From Clostridium yunnanense (GTDB taxonomy: Bacteria > Bacillota > Clostridia > Clostridiales > Clostridiaceae), in contig NZ_JAENHN010000041.1 of assembly GCF_016595795.1 (NCBI RefSeq), positions 1 to 64,000 of the forward strand: 64,000 nucleotides of DNA. Reading direction: 5' to 3'. Below, in pieces: positions 55,339 to 63,987 of this stretch. Below the pieces are notes generated by a model. That model was not told where the DNA came from, searched no databases, and saw only the letters and a program-made list of their open reading frames with translations. Every line of letters begins with the position of its first letter. The first letter of the stretch is position 1. The position numbers were made by a program, and so were the translations under genes.

Positions 55339-56718
55339 ATGAAAAAAAGAATAATACTTACAGAAGGCAATATAGTTAAGACATTAATACAGCTTTCTCT
55401 ACCTATAATGGGCACTTCATTTATTCAGATGGCTTATAATATGACGGACATGCTTTGGCTTGGAAATTATGGCAGTAAAGCTGTAGCTGCAGTTGGAACT
55501 GCTGGATTTTTTTCTTGGTTTGGAAATTCACTAGTTCTTATATCGAAAACTGGTGCTGAGGTGGGTGTAGCACAAGCTTTGGGGAAAAATGAGAATAGTG
55601 AAGCAAAAAAAATTATAAATAATAGTATTAAGCTGAACTTAATAATAGCTGTTTTATATGGATTGGCACTTATCTTATTAAGAAAGCCATTGATAGAATT
55701 TTTTAAATTAGGAGATAGTGATGTTATACATATGGCAGATATATTTTTAATAATATCCGCCTTGGGAATGGTATTTACTTTTATGAATCCTATCCTAACA
55801 GGGATTTTCAATGCGTCAGGAGAGAGTAAGATTCCTTTCTTAATAAATACTGTAGGGCTAGTATACAATATGGTCTTAGATCCTATACTTATATTTGGAT
55901 TAGGTCCAGTGCCTGAAATGGGGGTAACAGGAGCAGCTATTTCTACAGTTACAGCACAGATGGTAGTGACTTTCCTTTTTCTTTATGCACTTAAAAATAG
56001 AAAAGATGCATTTTTGAGAATTAAACTATTTGATAAACTCGATATAAAATCAGTTAAGAAGATACTTAGATTAGGATTGCCAGTAGCACTGCAAAATGGT
56101 TTGTTCTCTATATTTGCTATGTTTATTGCTAGAATAATAGCAGTATATGGATCAACTGCTATAGCAGTTCAAAAGGTAGGAGCTCAAATAGAAGCAATAT
56201 CATGGATGACCGCAGGGGGATTGTCTACTGCACTAAGTGCTTTTGTTGGACAAAACTTTGGAGCTAAAAAGTGGGATAGGATATTTAAAGGTTATTTCGC
56301 TACAATACTTCTTGCATCAGCGATAGGTTTCTTTGCAACTATATTATTGGTTTTTGGTGGAAAAGCTATTTTTGGAGTGTTTATACCAGAAGCTGAGGCT
56401 ATAAGCTTAGGAAAAATGTACTTAAGGATTTTGGGATATTCACAATTGTTTATGTGTATAGAAATAACAACAAGTGGAGCTTTTAATGGATTAGGTAGAA
56501 CATTATATCCTTCAATAACTGGCATAGTCTTAACCGGTGCTAGAATTCCTTTAGCAATCATTCTTTCGTCACCGAACATTCTAGGTCTTAATGGAGTTTG
56601 GTGGAGTATAAGCATAAGTAGTATACTAAAGGGAATAATCCTTTCAGGAATATTTGCAGTGGTCGTCTTAATTCCTAAAAGAAAGGAATTAAAGGTTTTA
56701 GAAAAATTGATCAATTAG
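55339..56718 (+). CDS. MATE family efflux transporter
   Basis: 459 residues with twelve hydrophobic helices in two similar halves. It starts with GNIVKTLIQLSLPIMGTSFI and shows NMTDMLWLGNYGSKAVAAVG, the typical N-lobe motif. Exports cationic drugs or metabolites in exchange for Na+ or H+. ATG 55339 is right behind AAGGAGGT; an in-frame extension upstream to 55276 has no site and overlaps the leader. Confidence 0.93.
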   Translation: MKKRIILTEGNIVKTLIQLSLPIMGTSFIQMAYNMTDMLWLGNYGSKAVAAVGTAGFFSWFGNSLVLISKTGAEVGVAQALGKNENSEAKKIINNSIKLNLIIAVLYGLALILLRKPLIEFFKLGDSDVIHMADIFLIISALGMVFTFMNPILTGIFNASGESKIPFLINTVGLVYNMVLDPILIFGLGPVPEMGVTGAAISTVTAQMVVTFLFLYALKNRKDAFLRIKLFDKLDIKSVKKILRLGLPVALQNGLFSIFAMFIARIIAVYGSTAIAVQKVGAQIEAISWMTAGGLSTALSAFVGQNFGAKKWDRIFKGYFATILLASAIGFFATILLVFGGKAIFGVFIPEAEAISLGKMYLRILGYSQLFMCIEITTSGAFNGLGRTLYPSITGIVLTGARIPLAIILSSPNILGLNGVWWSISISSILKGIILSGIFAVVVLIPKRKELKVLEKLIN

Positions 56719-56744
56719 ATATTGACATTAGTTGGAAGTGGCAT

Positions 56745-57016
56745 TATAATTTATATAAATAATGAATCCTTTGATAAGGGATAGTAGCAGGAATAAAAGT
56801 GTTACAGAAAGCTGCACTTGATGAGAAGCAGTACATGGATATCCGGTGAATGGGCCTTTGAGGAACAATACGAAATCTTTTGAAAGTAGTTGATGTCGTT
56901 TTCTGCACGTTATAGCAGAGAAGGTATGATTGTACCTGATAATGAGAGACCTTTATTGGTAACTTAGGTGGCACCGCGGATATACTCCGTCCTATTTTTT
57001 AGGATGGAGTTTTTTT
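56745..57016 (+). promoter_or_regulatory. T-box riboswitch, tryptophan-specific
   Basis: Stem I has the AGUA bulge motif (GGATAGTAGCAGG) facing the specifier loop GTACATGGATATCC, with codon UGG (Trp) at 56836-56838 followed by the conserved purine. The T-box AGGTGGCACCGCGG (about 56966-56979) contains UGGC, which pairs with a tRNA 3' end carrying discriminator G, as in bacterial tRNA-Trp. The terminator is ACTCCGTCCT (56984-56993) with AGGATGGAGT (57001-57010) and seven T. Uncharged tRNA-Trp should allow read-through into trpP. The 5' limit is approximate. Confidence 0.93.
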
Positions 57017-57078
57017 ATTGTTTAAAAATCAGGTATGAAAGCAAAGTCTTCGAAAGGTATGATGGAAAAGAGTTTATC

Positions 57079-57117
57079 TTTCTCATATACATTTAAAAAG
57101 ACAGATGCTTAAAAAAA
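57079..57117 (+). repeat. Leader-like repeat B, copy 3 (partial, degraded)
   Basis: TTTCTCATATACATTT ... GACAGATGCTTAAAAAAA matches the middle of copy 2 (55191-55220 region). The terminal hairpin is missing. It lies between the T-box terminator and trpP. Confidence 0.4.
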
Positions 57118-57156
57118 TATAAATTTTCACTACAGGTATAACTGTAGTTAAGAGCT

Positions 57157-57180
57157 AGGGAGGTGAATTTGATGAAGTGA
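57157..57180 (+). other. Strong ribosome site followed by a two-codon frame upstream of trpP
   Basis: GGGAGGTG (57158-57165) is followed by ATG AAG TGA (57172-57180). Either a decayed start of a former gene or a minimal upstream frame in the trpP leader. Confidence 0.35.
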
Positions 57181-57244
57181 AGTAAAAAATATAATAATTT
57201 TAACTGTAGAGCAAATATAATAATAAATCAGGGGGTATTTTGTA

Positions 57245-57763
57245 ATGAAAACAAGAAAAATGATAATAAATGCTATACTTTTAGCAATTGGGGCATTGCT
57301 TCATCAGATTACACCCGCGCTAGGATTACCGATTCAGCCAGACTTCGCGCTTACTATGCTATTTATAATTTTAATGATAAATGATGATTATAAGACTACT
57401 TTCATAGCTGGAATAATCATAGGAATATTCACGGCTATGACAACTAAATTTCCAGGTGGACAGGTACCAAATATGATAGATAAGATAATAACTGCAAACC
57501 TAGTTTTCCTTATACTAAAGGGTTTAAAAGGAAGAGTAAAGGATACTTTAACTATAGGAATAGTTCTACCTATAGGTACTCTTATAAGTGGGCTTATATT
57601 TTTAGAGTCGGCGTCAATTATTGTGGGGTTACCAGGGAGTTTCACAGCTTTATTTATGGCAGCAGTATTACCAGCGATGATATTAAACTTGATCGTCGGA
57701 TTGATACTCTATAGAATAGTAGCTAGTTCGTATAAAATGTATAATAGAACAGATATGATGTGA
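57245..57763 (+). CDS. trpP: Tryptophan transporter TrpP
   Basis: 172 residues with about five membrane helices; matches the TrpP/YhaG family of small tryptophan permeases (IGALLHQITPALGLPIQPD, FPGGQVPNMIDKIITANLVF). Its control by a Trp T-box 230 nt upstream supports the substrate strongly. GGGGG about 9 nt before the ATG. Followed by a strong terminator, so it is a single-gene unit. Confidence 0.93.
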   Translation: MKTRKMIINAILLAIGALLHQITPALGLPIQPDFALTMLFIILMINDDYKTTFIAGIIIGIFTAMTTKFPGGQVPNMIDKIITANLVFLILKGLKGRVKDTLTIGIVLPIGTLISGLIFLESASIIVGLPGSFTALFMAAVLPAMILNLIVGLILYRIVASSYKMYNRTDMM

Positions 57764-57786
57764 TCGCAATTAAGTAAGAAATATAA

Positions 57787-57830
57787 AAAGATAGGCTGTG
57801 ATTTAATATAAACACAGCCTATCTTTTACT
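57787..57830 (+). terminator. Terminator of trpP
   Basis: 14-bp stem (57787-57800 with 57813-57826), 12-nt loop, TTTT at the end of the right arm. Confidence 0.9.
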
Positions 57831-57904
57831 GTATAAGAGCTTATAAAATTTTAACAATACCGGTGTATATGATTTGAAATTTTGAAAAGGTTTAAATATA
57901 AATA

Positions 57905-58207
57905 CTATTCGTATTTAAACTTTACTATTATTTCTTTAATTTCGCCTTTACTGTTTTTTCTAATCTTAAAGTCTTTGATGTCAGAAAAATCATTACTTAA
58001 CTGATAGTTTAATTCAGTTATTGTGGCTTTGGTTTTCTTAGCTAGATCGCTGTCTTCAACAACAGTAAATCTATCTTTCTTTGTAGTTATTTCATTTTGT
58101 GTATCGTCTAAAATAACGTAATACTTGTCACCTTCATCGATAACTAAGTACTCTTTACCTATAGTTAAAGTAGTACATAATGTATTATTTGAACATTTTA
58201 CTAACAT
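57905..58207 (-). CDS. Hypothetical 100-residue protein
   Basis: Starts MLVKCSNNTLCTTLTIGKEY, followed by beta-rich YLVIDEGDKYYVILDD and a charged C-terminal half (IRKNSKGEIKEIIVKFKYE). No signal or membrane segment. I do not recognise the family. AAAGGAGG 8 nt before the ATG supports it as a real gene. Convergent with trpP, sharing the region of its terminator. Confidence 0.65.
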   Translation of the reverse strand: MLVKCSNNTLCTTLTIGKEYLVIDEGDKYYVILDDTQNEITTKKDRFTVVEDSDLAKKTKATITELNYQLSNDFSDIKDFKIRKNSKGEIKEIIVKFKYE

Positions 58208-58416
58208 ATAGAAATCCTCCTTTTAATAGAAAATCCTCTTTACTAAAATATATCATAGAATTTTGAAATCTGAGCAGTTTTTTTAGAGAAAAACCTGTTT
58301 AAACGCAAGTTTGTAGATTGTAACAAATAAGTTTTTATATACAATAATATTATTATAAATAATTATAAAAAATAAGGACAATATAATGGAATGGTATGAA
58401 ACTGTAGAGTAACTAT

Positions 58417-58500
58417 GTCCAAACTTAATTTAAACTTGTTCGAAAATCGCGGATTTTCGAACAAGTTTAAATTAATAGTTGATCTAGAAACTCTATACAT
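58417..58500 (-). repeat. Hairpin repeat A, copy 2 (perfect 24-bp stem)
   Basis: 58425-58448 pairs exactly with 58452-58475 around GCG. In minus orientation the flank CTAGATCAACTATTAATTTA continues to the stop codon of the deacetylase gene. Same element as 30843-30931. It probably ends transcription of the deacetylase gene although no T-run follows. Confidence 0.75.
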
Positions 58501-59439
58501 TTAGGTTAGAGTTTCGAATTCATAGCCTTTGCTTTTTAAATCATTAATTATATCAGGTAAAGCATCAGCAGTAGTGCTCTTATCTTCAGAGTCATGCATT
58601 AAGATTACTAACTTATCTTGACCTTTAAAGGTATGCTTATATCCATCAATAAGCTCTTGCTTTGTTTTTGGATTGCCCTCAGCATCACTTGTCATGTTAT
58701 TCCAATCTAAAAATACATATCCCTGCTTTTTTAATATATGATCTACTTCAGCAGTTTTGTTCCAAGTTCTATGACCACCAGGAAATCTAATTACTCTAGT
58801 ATGGAAATTATCTCCTAACACATTTTTAAGAACTGTATTGTTCTTCTCTAAATCTTCCATAAAAAACTTGGCATCTACATCTTTTTTAGGGTAGAGCTTG
58901 TCAGGATTATGACTATAAGTGTGATTTGCAATAGAATTGCCTTGCATATACTCGTCCATTAGTAATTTTTTTGATTCTGGATGTTTGTCTAACTGATTTC
59001 CAACAATAAAGAATGTAGCTTTGATATTATGTTCATTAAGTGTTTTTAAAATTTTAGGAGTAACTTCTAAAGAAGGTCCATCATCAAATGTTAGAAAAGC
59101 TATTTTTTTACCATCGGACTTAATTTTGTTTTTTAACAAGAAGTCTTGTATAATTGAGGCATCAAAGCCATTTTTACCATTATTTATTGGTGGCTTTTCT
59201 GAATTATGCTCTTTAGGATTATTATAAGAATCAGTATTTATATCATGTTCTTTTAGATGAATGTTAATGCCGTGTGTAGGATTTTTATTAACATTATTAG
59301 ATACTGAAATCGCAGGGGGAGGTAATTTTGATTTATTATTGACATCATTAATGTGTAGAAATATTATTGATATTAATGTAAATGAAATTATGAACATTAA
59401 TAGTATGTTGTTGGGTTTTAATTTTTTATGTTTATGCAA
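58501..59439 (-). CDS. Membrane-anchored polysaccharide deacetylase (NodB domain)
   Basis: 312 residues. N-terminal membrane helix (about 10-28), a low-complexity linker to about residue 100, then NodB: FLTFDDGPSLEV (catalytic Asp and metal Asp), NHTYSHNPDKL (metal His pair), RVIRFPGGHRTW and VILMHD. Removes acetyl groups from peptidoglycan or other surface sugars, giving lysozyme resistance or changing the wall in sporulation. GGAGGGAC lies about 11 nt before the ATG. Stop codon abuts repeat A. Confidence 0.9.
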   Translation of the reverse strand: MHKHKKLKPNNILLMFIISFTLISIIFLHINDVNNKSKLPPPAISVSNNVNKNPTHGINIHLKEHDINTDSYNNPKEHNSEKPPINNGKNGFDASIIQDFLLKNKIKSDGKKIAFLTFDDGPSLEVTPKILKTLNEHNIKATFFIVGNQLDKHPESKKLLMDEYMQGNSIANHTYSHNPDKLYPKKDVDAKFFMEDLEKNNTVLKNVLGDNFHTRVIRFPGGHRTWNKTAEVDHILKKQGYVFLDWNNMTSDAEGNPKTKQELIDGYKHTFKGQDKLVILMHDSEDKSTTADALPDIINDLKSKGYEFETLT

Positions 59440-59819
59440 TTATTTTGTCCCTCCAATTTAGTACTTTTATATTTTTTAACTTATCTGTCATCATAATAAA
59501 CAATAGATACTTAGTTTGTCAAATAAGCTTACATAATAATTATAAATGCTAAATTTAGTCATTTATTTACAAATCAATAAAAATAAATTACAAAATTAAA
59601 ACAAAATTATTAAAATGAAATTTTTAATGCTGTAACTTTTGTTACCGTCATTTTTTAGTATTTAATATAAAATAAAGATGTAGGATAAATAAATCGTCAC
59701 AAAAATGTCAAAGATAATTATTATAATTTGAACGATTTTAAGCTTTAAAATATTTAGATAAAACTGTAGAATATAGTAAATACAACAGTTTACACAAATT
59801 TATACGAGGTGATATTAAA
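59440..59819. other. Promoter region between the deacetylase gene and the 59820 operon
   Basis: 380 nt, extremely A+T-rich, holding divergent promoters. The one site I can define is the Fur/PerR-like box at 59712-59726; a short dyad GTAAC-TTTT-GTTAC lies near 59632-59645. No ORF with a ribosome site. Confidence 0.4.
59712..59726 (+). promoter_or_regulatory. Fur/PerR-like box upstream of the hemerythrin operon
   Basis: AGATAATTATTATAA matches the PerR consensus TTATAATNATTATAA at 12 of 14 fixed positions, and the Fur 7-1-7 core about as well. About 95 nt before the first gene. In such A+T-rich DNA a chance match is possible. Confidence 0.4.
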
Positions 59820-60461
59820 ATGAGTTTATTTTTAGGAAAGATACATTATTGGCTGTTTAATAAGATAGAGTGGTTTGAAGGTTTAGAAGAAAGTTTAGTT
59901 AAGATAGCTGAACAAAAAGGGATAGATATAGAAGATCTAAGAAATGAAATTTATGCAAAGTATGGAGCTCCCGTGGAAGATAGACCTTTAGAAGATATGA
60001 TTGATACTAGCAATATTCACGGTTGGCTTCAAGGTAAAATAAGTGCTGCTGAATCAAGGCAGGCTGCTTGGATTACTAGACTTCTTGAAAAAGATAGTTT
60101 ATTAATAAATGATATGATTCAAGTATTTTCAGAGCAAGGTAAGGTTGCAGGTGGAGAATATAAGACAGAAAAAGGTTTCCCTCAAACACCAGCAGAAATT
60201 TATACTGCAATGAATGATTACATATTAGAAGGCATGCCTTGTGATAGAGTAAATGAAGTTATTAATAATACCGAAGAGAGAATTGAATGGGTATCTACTC
60301 AATGTATTCATCATCAATATTGGGACAGAGAAAATGGTGATGTAGGATTATTCTATAGACTAAGAGATAATTGGCTTAAAGAATTTGTAAAAGAACTAAA
60401 TAGTAATTTTGAATATAGAATAACTGACAATGGAACAAGAATTATAAAATTAGTAGGCTAG
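59820..60461 (+). CDS. Protein of unknown function paired with hemerythrin
   Basis: 213 residues, no signal peptide; the start (MSLFLGKIHYWLFNKIEWFE) is amphipathic. It is rich in helices and has EGMPCDRVNEVI and STQCIHHQYWDREN, where Cys, two His, Trp and acidic residues cluster and could bind a metal or cofactor. I do not recognise the family. GAGGTG about 8 nt before the ATG. Only 11 nt separate it from the hemerythrin gene, so they are surely co-transcribed. A redox or O2/NO-related task is inference from that neighbour and the Fur/PerR-like box. Confidence 0.7.
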   Translation: MSLFLGKIHYWLFNKIEWFEGLEESLVKIAEQKGIDIEDLRNEIYAKYGAPVEDRPLEDMIDTSNIHGWLQGKISAAESRQAAWITRLLEKDSLLINDMIQVFSEQGKVAGGEYKTEKGFPQTPAEIYTAMNDYILEGMPCDRVNEVINNTEERIEWVSTQCIHHQYWDRENGDVGLFYRLRDNWLKEFVKELNSNFEYRITDNGTRIIKLVG

Positions 60462-60472
60462 GATGTGATCAA

Positions 60473-61030
60473 ATGGATTCAATCGAATTAATGATGGAAG
60501 AACATAGGAACATAAAAAGAATGCTAAAAGTAGTAAGAAGTTTTTGCTTTAAAGTACTTAAAGGTACAGATGCTTCTTATGATGATTTATATTTGATGAT
60601 TGATTTTATAAGAAATTATGCTGATAAACATCATCATGGTAAAGAAGAACAATTTTTATTCAATAAGATGCAAGAGGAACTAAACCAAGCTATAAAGAAG
60701 ACAATTCAGTTTGGTATGTTGGTTGAGCATGATCAAGGAAGGTTCTTCATAAACAGTCTTGAGGAAGCTATAAAAAAGGTTTTAGATGGAGAAGAAGAAG
60801 CAAAACTTGATGTCATAGCAAATGCTATATCATATGCTAATTTGTTAGATAGACATATAGATAAAGAAGATAAGATTGTATATAAATTTGCAAAAAACAA
60901 TCTTTCAAGTGAAACACTTGCTTCAATAAATGAGAATTGTGAAGACTTTGAAATAAATGCAGAGAATAGTGGTATACAAAATAAGTATTTAGATTCATTA
61001 AATAATCTAGAGAAAAAATATTTAGGATAA
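60473..61030 (+). CDS. Hemerythrin HHE-domain protein
   Basis: 185 residues. Ligand positions of the di-iron four-helix bundle: MEEHRNIKRML, NYADKHHHGKEEQFLF, LVEHDQGRFF and LDRHIDKEDKIVY. Likely binds O2 or NO, or stores iron, in the cytoplasm. ATG 60473 follows GATGTGAT, a weak site, consistent with coupling to the upstream gene. Strong terminator after it. Confidence 0.88.
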   Translation: MDSIELMMEEHRNIKRMLKVVRSFCFKVLKGTDASYDDLYLMIDFIRNYADKHHHGKEEQFLFNKMQEELNQAIKKTIQFGMLVEHDQGRFFINSLEEAIKKVLDGEEEAKLDVIANAISYANLLDRHIDKEDKIVYKFAKNNLSSETLASINENCEDFEINAENSGIQNKYLDSLNNLEKKYLG

Positions 61031-61079
61031 AAGAGAGCTACCAGAATAACTTGAGGTTATTTGGTAGCTCTCTCTTTTT
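61031..61079 (+). terminator. Terminator of the hemerythrin operon
   Basis: About 18-bp stem AGAGAGCTACCAGAATAAC (61032-61050) with its near-complement (61056-61074), followed by TTTTT. Confidence 0.9.
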
Positions 61080-61178
61080 AACAATAAATACAAGTCGTTT
61101 TTAAACAATAATAGTTACCTTTATAAAAATCAAGCATAGTATGGATATATATAGAATAAAGTTTTAGGTGGTGATAGA

Positions 61179-61742
61179 ATGCGAATTGCAAAAGGTTCTA
61201 CTATTAGTGGAGATGCTGGGCATAACTGTTATCCAGATGTTGGTGCTAAGGGAATAAGACTTGAGGATAGCTGCACAAAGGCTGTATGGAATCTTATTAT
61301 GAAAAATCTTCAAGAATTAGGCTATAAGACTAAAGACTGTACACCTTGGGAAAAAAGTTTTAATTCAGCTGGTGCTTCTAAAGGCTATAGAGTTAGACTT
61401 GCAAACGAAAGTAATTCATCACTGCATCTTTCTATCCATTTTAATGCGGGAGGTGGAAGAGGAGTAGAATGCTGGGTTAGTGAACTTGGAGGGAGATCGG
61501 AAAAGTTTGCTTATAAAATCTGTGAGGAAATCTCTAGGCTTGGATATATAAATAGAGGTGTCAAAAACAGTAACCTATACGTAACAAAATACACAAATAT
61601 GCCTTGTGTATTGATAGAATGTTGTTTTATTGATTCACAAGAAGATATGGAAAGATATGATCCGTACACAATTGCTAAAGCTATAGTAAAAGCTATAACT
61701 GGAGAAACAGCATCTAATAAAGAACCATCGGAAGGTGGATAA
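61179..61742 (+). CDS. N-acetylmuramoyl-L-alanine amidase (Amidase_3, endolysin-like)
   Basis: 187 residues covering only the catalytic zinc domain: GDAGHNCYPDVG (His15), the SLHLSIHFNAGGG His and the Glu in PCVLIECCFID. Cleaves the bond between MurNAc and L-Ala. No signal peptide and no wall-binding domain, as in phage endolysins or mother-cell lysins. The gene is alone, with no phage genes nearby, so a mother-cell lysis or spore role is as likely as a phage remnant. GGTGGTG 7 nt before the ATG. Confidence 0.88.
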   Translation: MRIAKGSTISGDAGHNCYPDVGAKGIRLEDSCTKAVWNLIMKNLQELGYKTKDCTPWEKSFNSAGASKGYRVRLANESNSSLHLSIHFNAGGGRGVECWVSELGGRSEKFAYKICEEISRLGYINRGVKNSNLYVTKYTNMPCVLIECCFIDSQEDMERYDPYTIAKAIVKAITGETASNKEPSEGG

Positions 61743-61761
61743 GCTATGTGTATAAAAAATT

Positions 61762-61792
61762 GAAGCTATGGTAACCATAGCTTTCTTTTTTT
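61762..61792 (+). terminator. Terminator of the amidase gene
   Basis: AAGCTATGGT (61763-61772) with ACCATAGCTT (61774-61783), followed by TTCTTTTTTT. Confidence 0.85.
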
Positions 61793-61881
61793 CTTTAGAA
61801 AATCATAATTAAATTACATAAGAGTTTTAATCTTTACTGTTTGTTTTTTTTAAAGCACTGTGTTTAAACGTAGGCTAATCT

Positions 61882-62385
61882 TTATATAAAAATTCTAACA
61901 TAGTAGATTGTATCTTTAAAATACTCGCTTTTTATATGAACATTTAAGCCGTTATAGGTATGTTGAGATATTAAAGGTGTGCCGTCACCATCAAATGAGG
62001 TTACAATAGAACCATGAAATATCTTTTGGCTTGAGTTTTGAAAGAAAATTAAATCACCCAATGTTAATTCTGAGATGTTTTTCAATAACCTTCCTTTTGG
62101 TCCATAATTATTTTTTGTAGAGTTATTTATTAAGAACCAGTAAAGAGAACTCGCTACAGACCAGTTGATAGAGCACTTATAGTAAGGTGATGAAGAAATA
62201 GATTGATAAAACCACGGCAAATTACTGTACTGCATCCTTGAACCGCCAGCTAATAGGCATTGTGATAAGAAGCTTGCACAATCACCACCGATTTTACCAT
62301 ATGGCTTCATGTATATAAACTTGTTGTTAGGAGATAAAGCATACTCACTAGCATAGGATACAGCAGCTATATTATTATAATACAT
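61882..62385 (-). CDS. Putative amidase domain protein (Amidase_6 type)
   Basis: 167 residues. YYNNIAAVSYASEYALSPN, then GGDCASFLSQCLLAGG with the presumed catalytic Cys, a His in FHGSIVTSFDGDG and SQHTYN near the end: the pattern of the Amidase_6 putative amidase family found in spore and wall proteins of Firmicutes. No signal peptide, and the full protein is just this domain. Monogenic; no strong ribosome site seen before ATG 62385. The alternative reading is an NlpC/P60-type peptidase, which shares the Cys-His layout. Confidence 0.75.
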   Translation of the reverse strand: MYYNNIAAVSYASEYALSPNNKFIYMKPYGKIGGDCASFLSQCLLAGGSRMQYSNLPWFYQSISSSPYYKCSINWSVASSLYWFLINNSTKNNYGPKGRLLKNISELTLGDLIFFQNSSQKIFHGSIVTSFDGDGTPLISQHTYNGLNVHIKSEYFKDTIYYVRIFI

Positions 62386-62476
62386 AATACATCCATAAAA
62401 ATTGTTATATGACCATAGTATTCAAATTTAAATAAAAGGTACTATATTAAAATATCTGTTTATATAGAATTTGTAT

Positions 62477-62516
62477 TTTACAACCTTTTCAATTTGATTA
62501 TTGAAAAGGTTGTAAA
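62477..62516 (-). terminator. Terminator of the second deacetylase gene
   Basis: Perfect 17-bp stem (62477-62493 with 62500-62516), loop TTGATT. On the minus strand it lies 55 nt past the stop codon at 62571; A/T-rich ends. Confidence 0.8.
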
Positions 62517-62570
62517 TTAATATGTATAAACAAGGTGTTATATAATTTCTATATATGTAAGAAGTAGTAA

Positions 62571-63290
62571 TTACCTATGTTTACTTAATCTATATACCTC
62601 GGGGGTATCTTCAGTTATTACCTTAAATTCATAACCCTTGCCCTTATAATAGTCTATTATCTCTGGTAGGGCAACAGCAGTGTTTTTGTTTAGATAACCA
62701 CAATGCATAAGTACCATAGCTGGGTTTTTATCGCTTTTTGCTCTAGAGAAAATCTTGTACGGAGCTAAGCTAGGATTCATTCCGTCAGTTGAATCAACAT
62801 TCCAATCGTAGATTTTAAAATTGCTGCTGTGAAGTGTATCCACCATTGCTGTAGTTAATTTATAAGAATTGTTGTTACATCCAAATGGAAATCTAATTAT
62901 AGATGTTTTTACTCCTGTGGCGTCATAAATTATTTGTTGAGTTAACAACATTTCATCCACAAAACTTTTGTTATTTCTATAAATCTTATCTTTTTCATGG
63001 CTGTAGGTATGGAGTCCTACTGCATTACCTTCATCAACCATTCTTTTTACAAGTGGTTCTTGACCTTTAATCATGTTACCGATGAGAAAGAATGTGGCAT
63101 GAACATTTTTTTCTTTTAAAATATCTAATACTTTATTATTCAATTTCCCGCTAGGACCATCATCAAATGTTAAATAGACTACTTTCTGATCATTTAGGGT
63201 TTCTTCCAATGCAAAAGCATTAACGGTATTCGAACTAATTAAAATAAATGATAAGAGGATACAAAATGTAATCCGAGTAGTATGCCTCAT
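62571..63290 (-). CDS. Secreted polysaccharide deacetylase (NodB domain)
   Basis: 239 residues. Signal peptide (ITFCILLSFILISSNTVNAF) followed almost at once by NodB: VYLTFDDGPSGKL, LHTYSHEKDKI, IIRFPFGCNNN and MVLMHCGY, where Cys follows the last His in place of the usual Asp/Ser. Shorter than the copy at 58.5 kb, which is anchored by a helix and linker. Acts on wall or exopolysaccharide acetyl groups. AGGAGG 8 nt before the ATG. Confidence 0.9.
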   Translation of the reverse strand: MRHTTRITFCILLSFILISSNTVNAFALEETLNDQKVVYLTFDDGPSGKLNNKVLDILKEKNVHATFFLIGNMIKGQEPLVKRMVDEGNAVGLHTYSHEKDKIYRNNKSFVDEMLLTQQIIYDATGVKTSIIRFPFGCNNNSYKLTTAMVDTLHSSNFKIYDWNVDSTDGMNPSLAPYKIFSRAKSDKNPAMVLMHCGYLNKNTAVALPEIIDYYKGKGYEFKVITEDTPEVYRLSKHR

Positions 63291-63660
63291 ATAATCGCCT
63301 CCTAGAGATTTTTACAAATTATTTATTTTCATCTTTTTATTATCTCAAATAGAGGAAAAAATATTGTATTTTTTATTAGGTAATAGAACCCAGTTTGGAA
63401 AGGTTTGTACAAACGAGTATATAATACTATATTATGCAGTAACTATAATTATAATTTACAATTTGTTCATGGATTTTTTATTGATAAATGATATAATAAA
63501 AGCAATACAAGCATTCAGTGAGTCTTGTAAATAATTTTAATAGAATAAAAATAAATACATAGATGCCGAAGTTAATATCTTTAAATGAATAGTTTGTATT
63601 TTAAATATTTAATTGATATGTGCATATGTATATAAGGAGAAGAGGTATCGAATTTTAATT
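63291..63660. other. Gene-free stretch before the last gene
   Basis: 370 nt, very A+T-rich, with divergent promoters expected. A TATAAT at about 63494-63499 is visible without a well-spaced -35 box. Nothing else recognised. Confidence 0.35.
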
Positions 63661-63915
63661 ATGGAAGGTATAGTGAAGATTTTAGTTGTCATTGCAATAA
63701 TAATAGGAGCATTTATGCTGTTTAAACTCCTACTACCTGTAATATTACTTACAGTACTTGCAGTATGGCTATATAAAAGTATAAAAAATAGCAGTATTTT
63801 TTCTTCAAGAAATAAACAGAAAAAAGATGAGACAATAAAGCCAAACTTAAATAATCATGCAAAAGATAATCCTACAGGTAGTAAAGTTGTTGATGTGGAT
63901 TACGAAGAATTATAA
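63661..63915 (+). CDS. Small single-pass membrane protein, unknown function
   Basis: 84 residues from ATG 63661. A hydrophobic block at about 5-38 (one or two helices, ILVVIAIIIGAFMLFKLLLP and more) is followed by a basic, then mixed tail (SRNKQKKDE ... VVDVDYEEL). The frame is open further upstream from TTG 63613. AAGGAGAAGAGGT lies 14 nt before the ATG, rather far, so an unusual start between 63649 and 63661 is possible. Not recognised. Confidence 0.6.
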   Translation: MEGIVKILVVIAIIIGAFMLFKLLLPVILLTVLAVWLYKSIKNSSIFSSRNKQKKDETIKPNLNNHAKDNPTGSKVVDVDYEEL

Positions 63916-63956
63916 TTAAGTTAATGAGATATATATTGATATTAAATATGAGTTTT

Positions 63957-63987
63957 AAAGCATCTTAAATTACAAGATGCTTTTTTT
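63957..63987 (+). terminator. Terminator of the last gene
   Basis: 10-bp stem AAAGCATCTT (63957-63966) with AAGATGCTTT (63974-63983), loop of 7, followed by TTTT. Confidence 0.9.

Noticed and set aside
56292-56714. Minus-strand frame opposite the MATE gene
   Set aside because: Mirror of hydrophobic codons in the MATE gene; no ribosome site.
61179-61742. Prophage remnant based on the endolysin-like amidase
   Set aside because: No holin, portal, capsid, integrase or other phage genes nearby; the gene has its own terminator and normal base composition.
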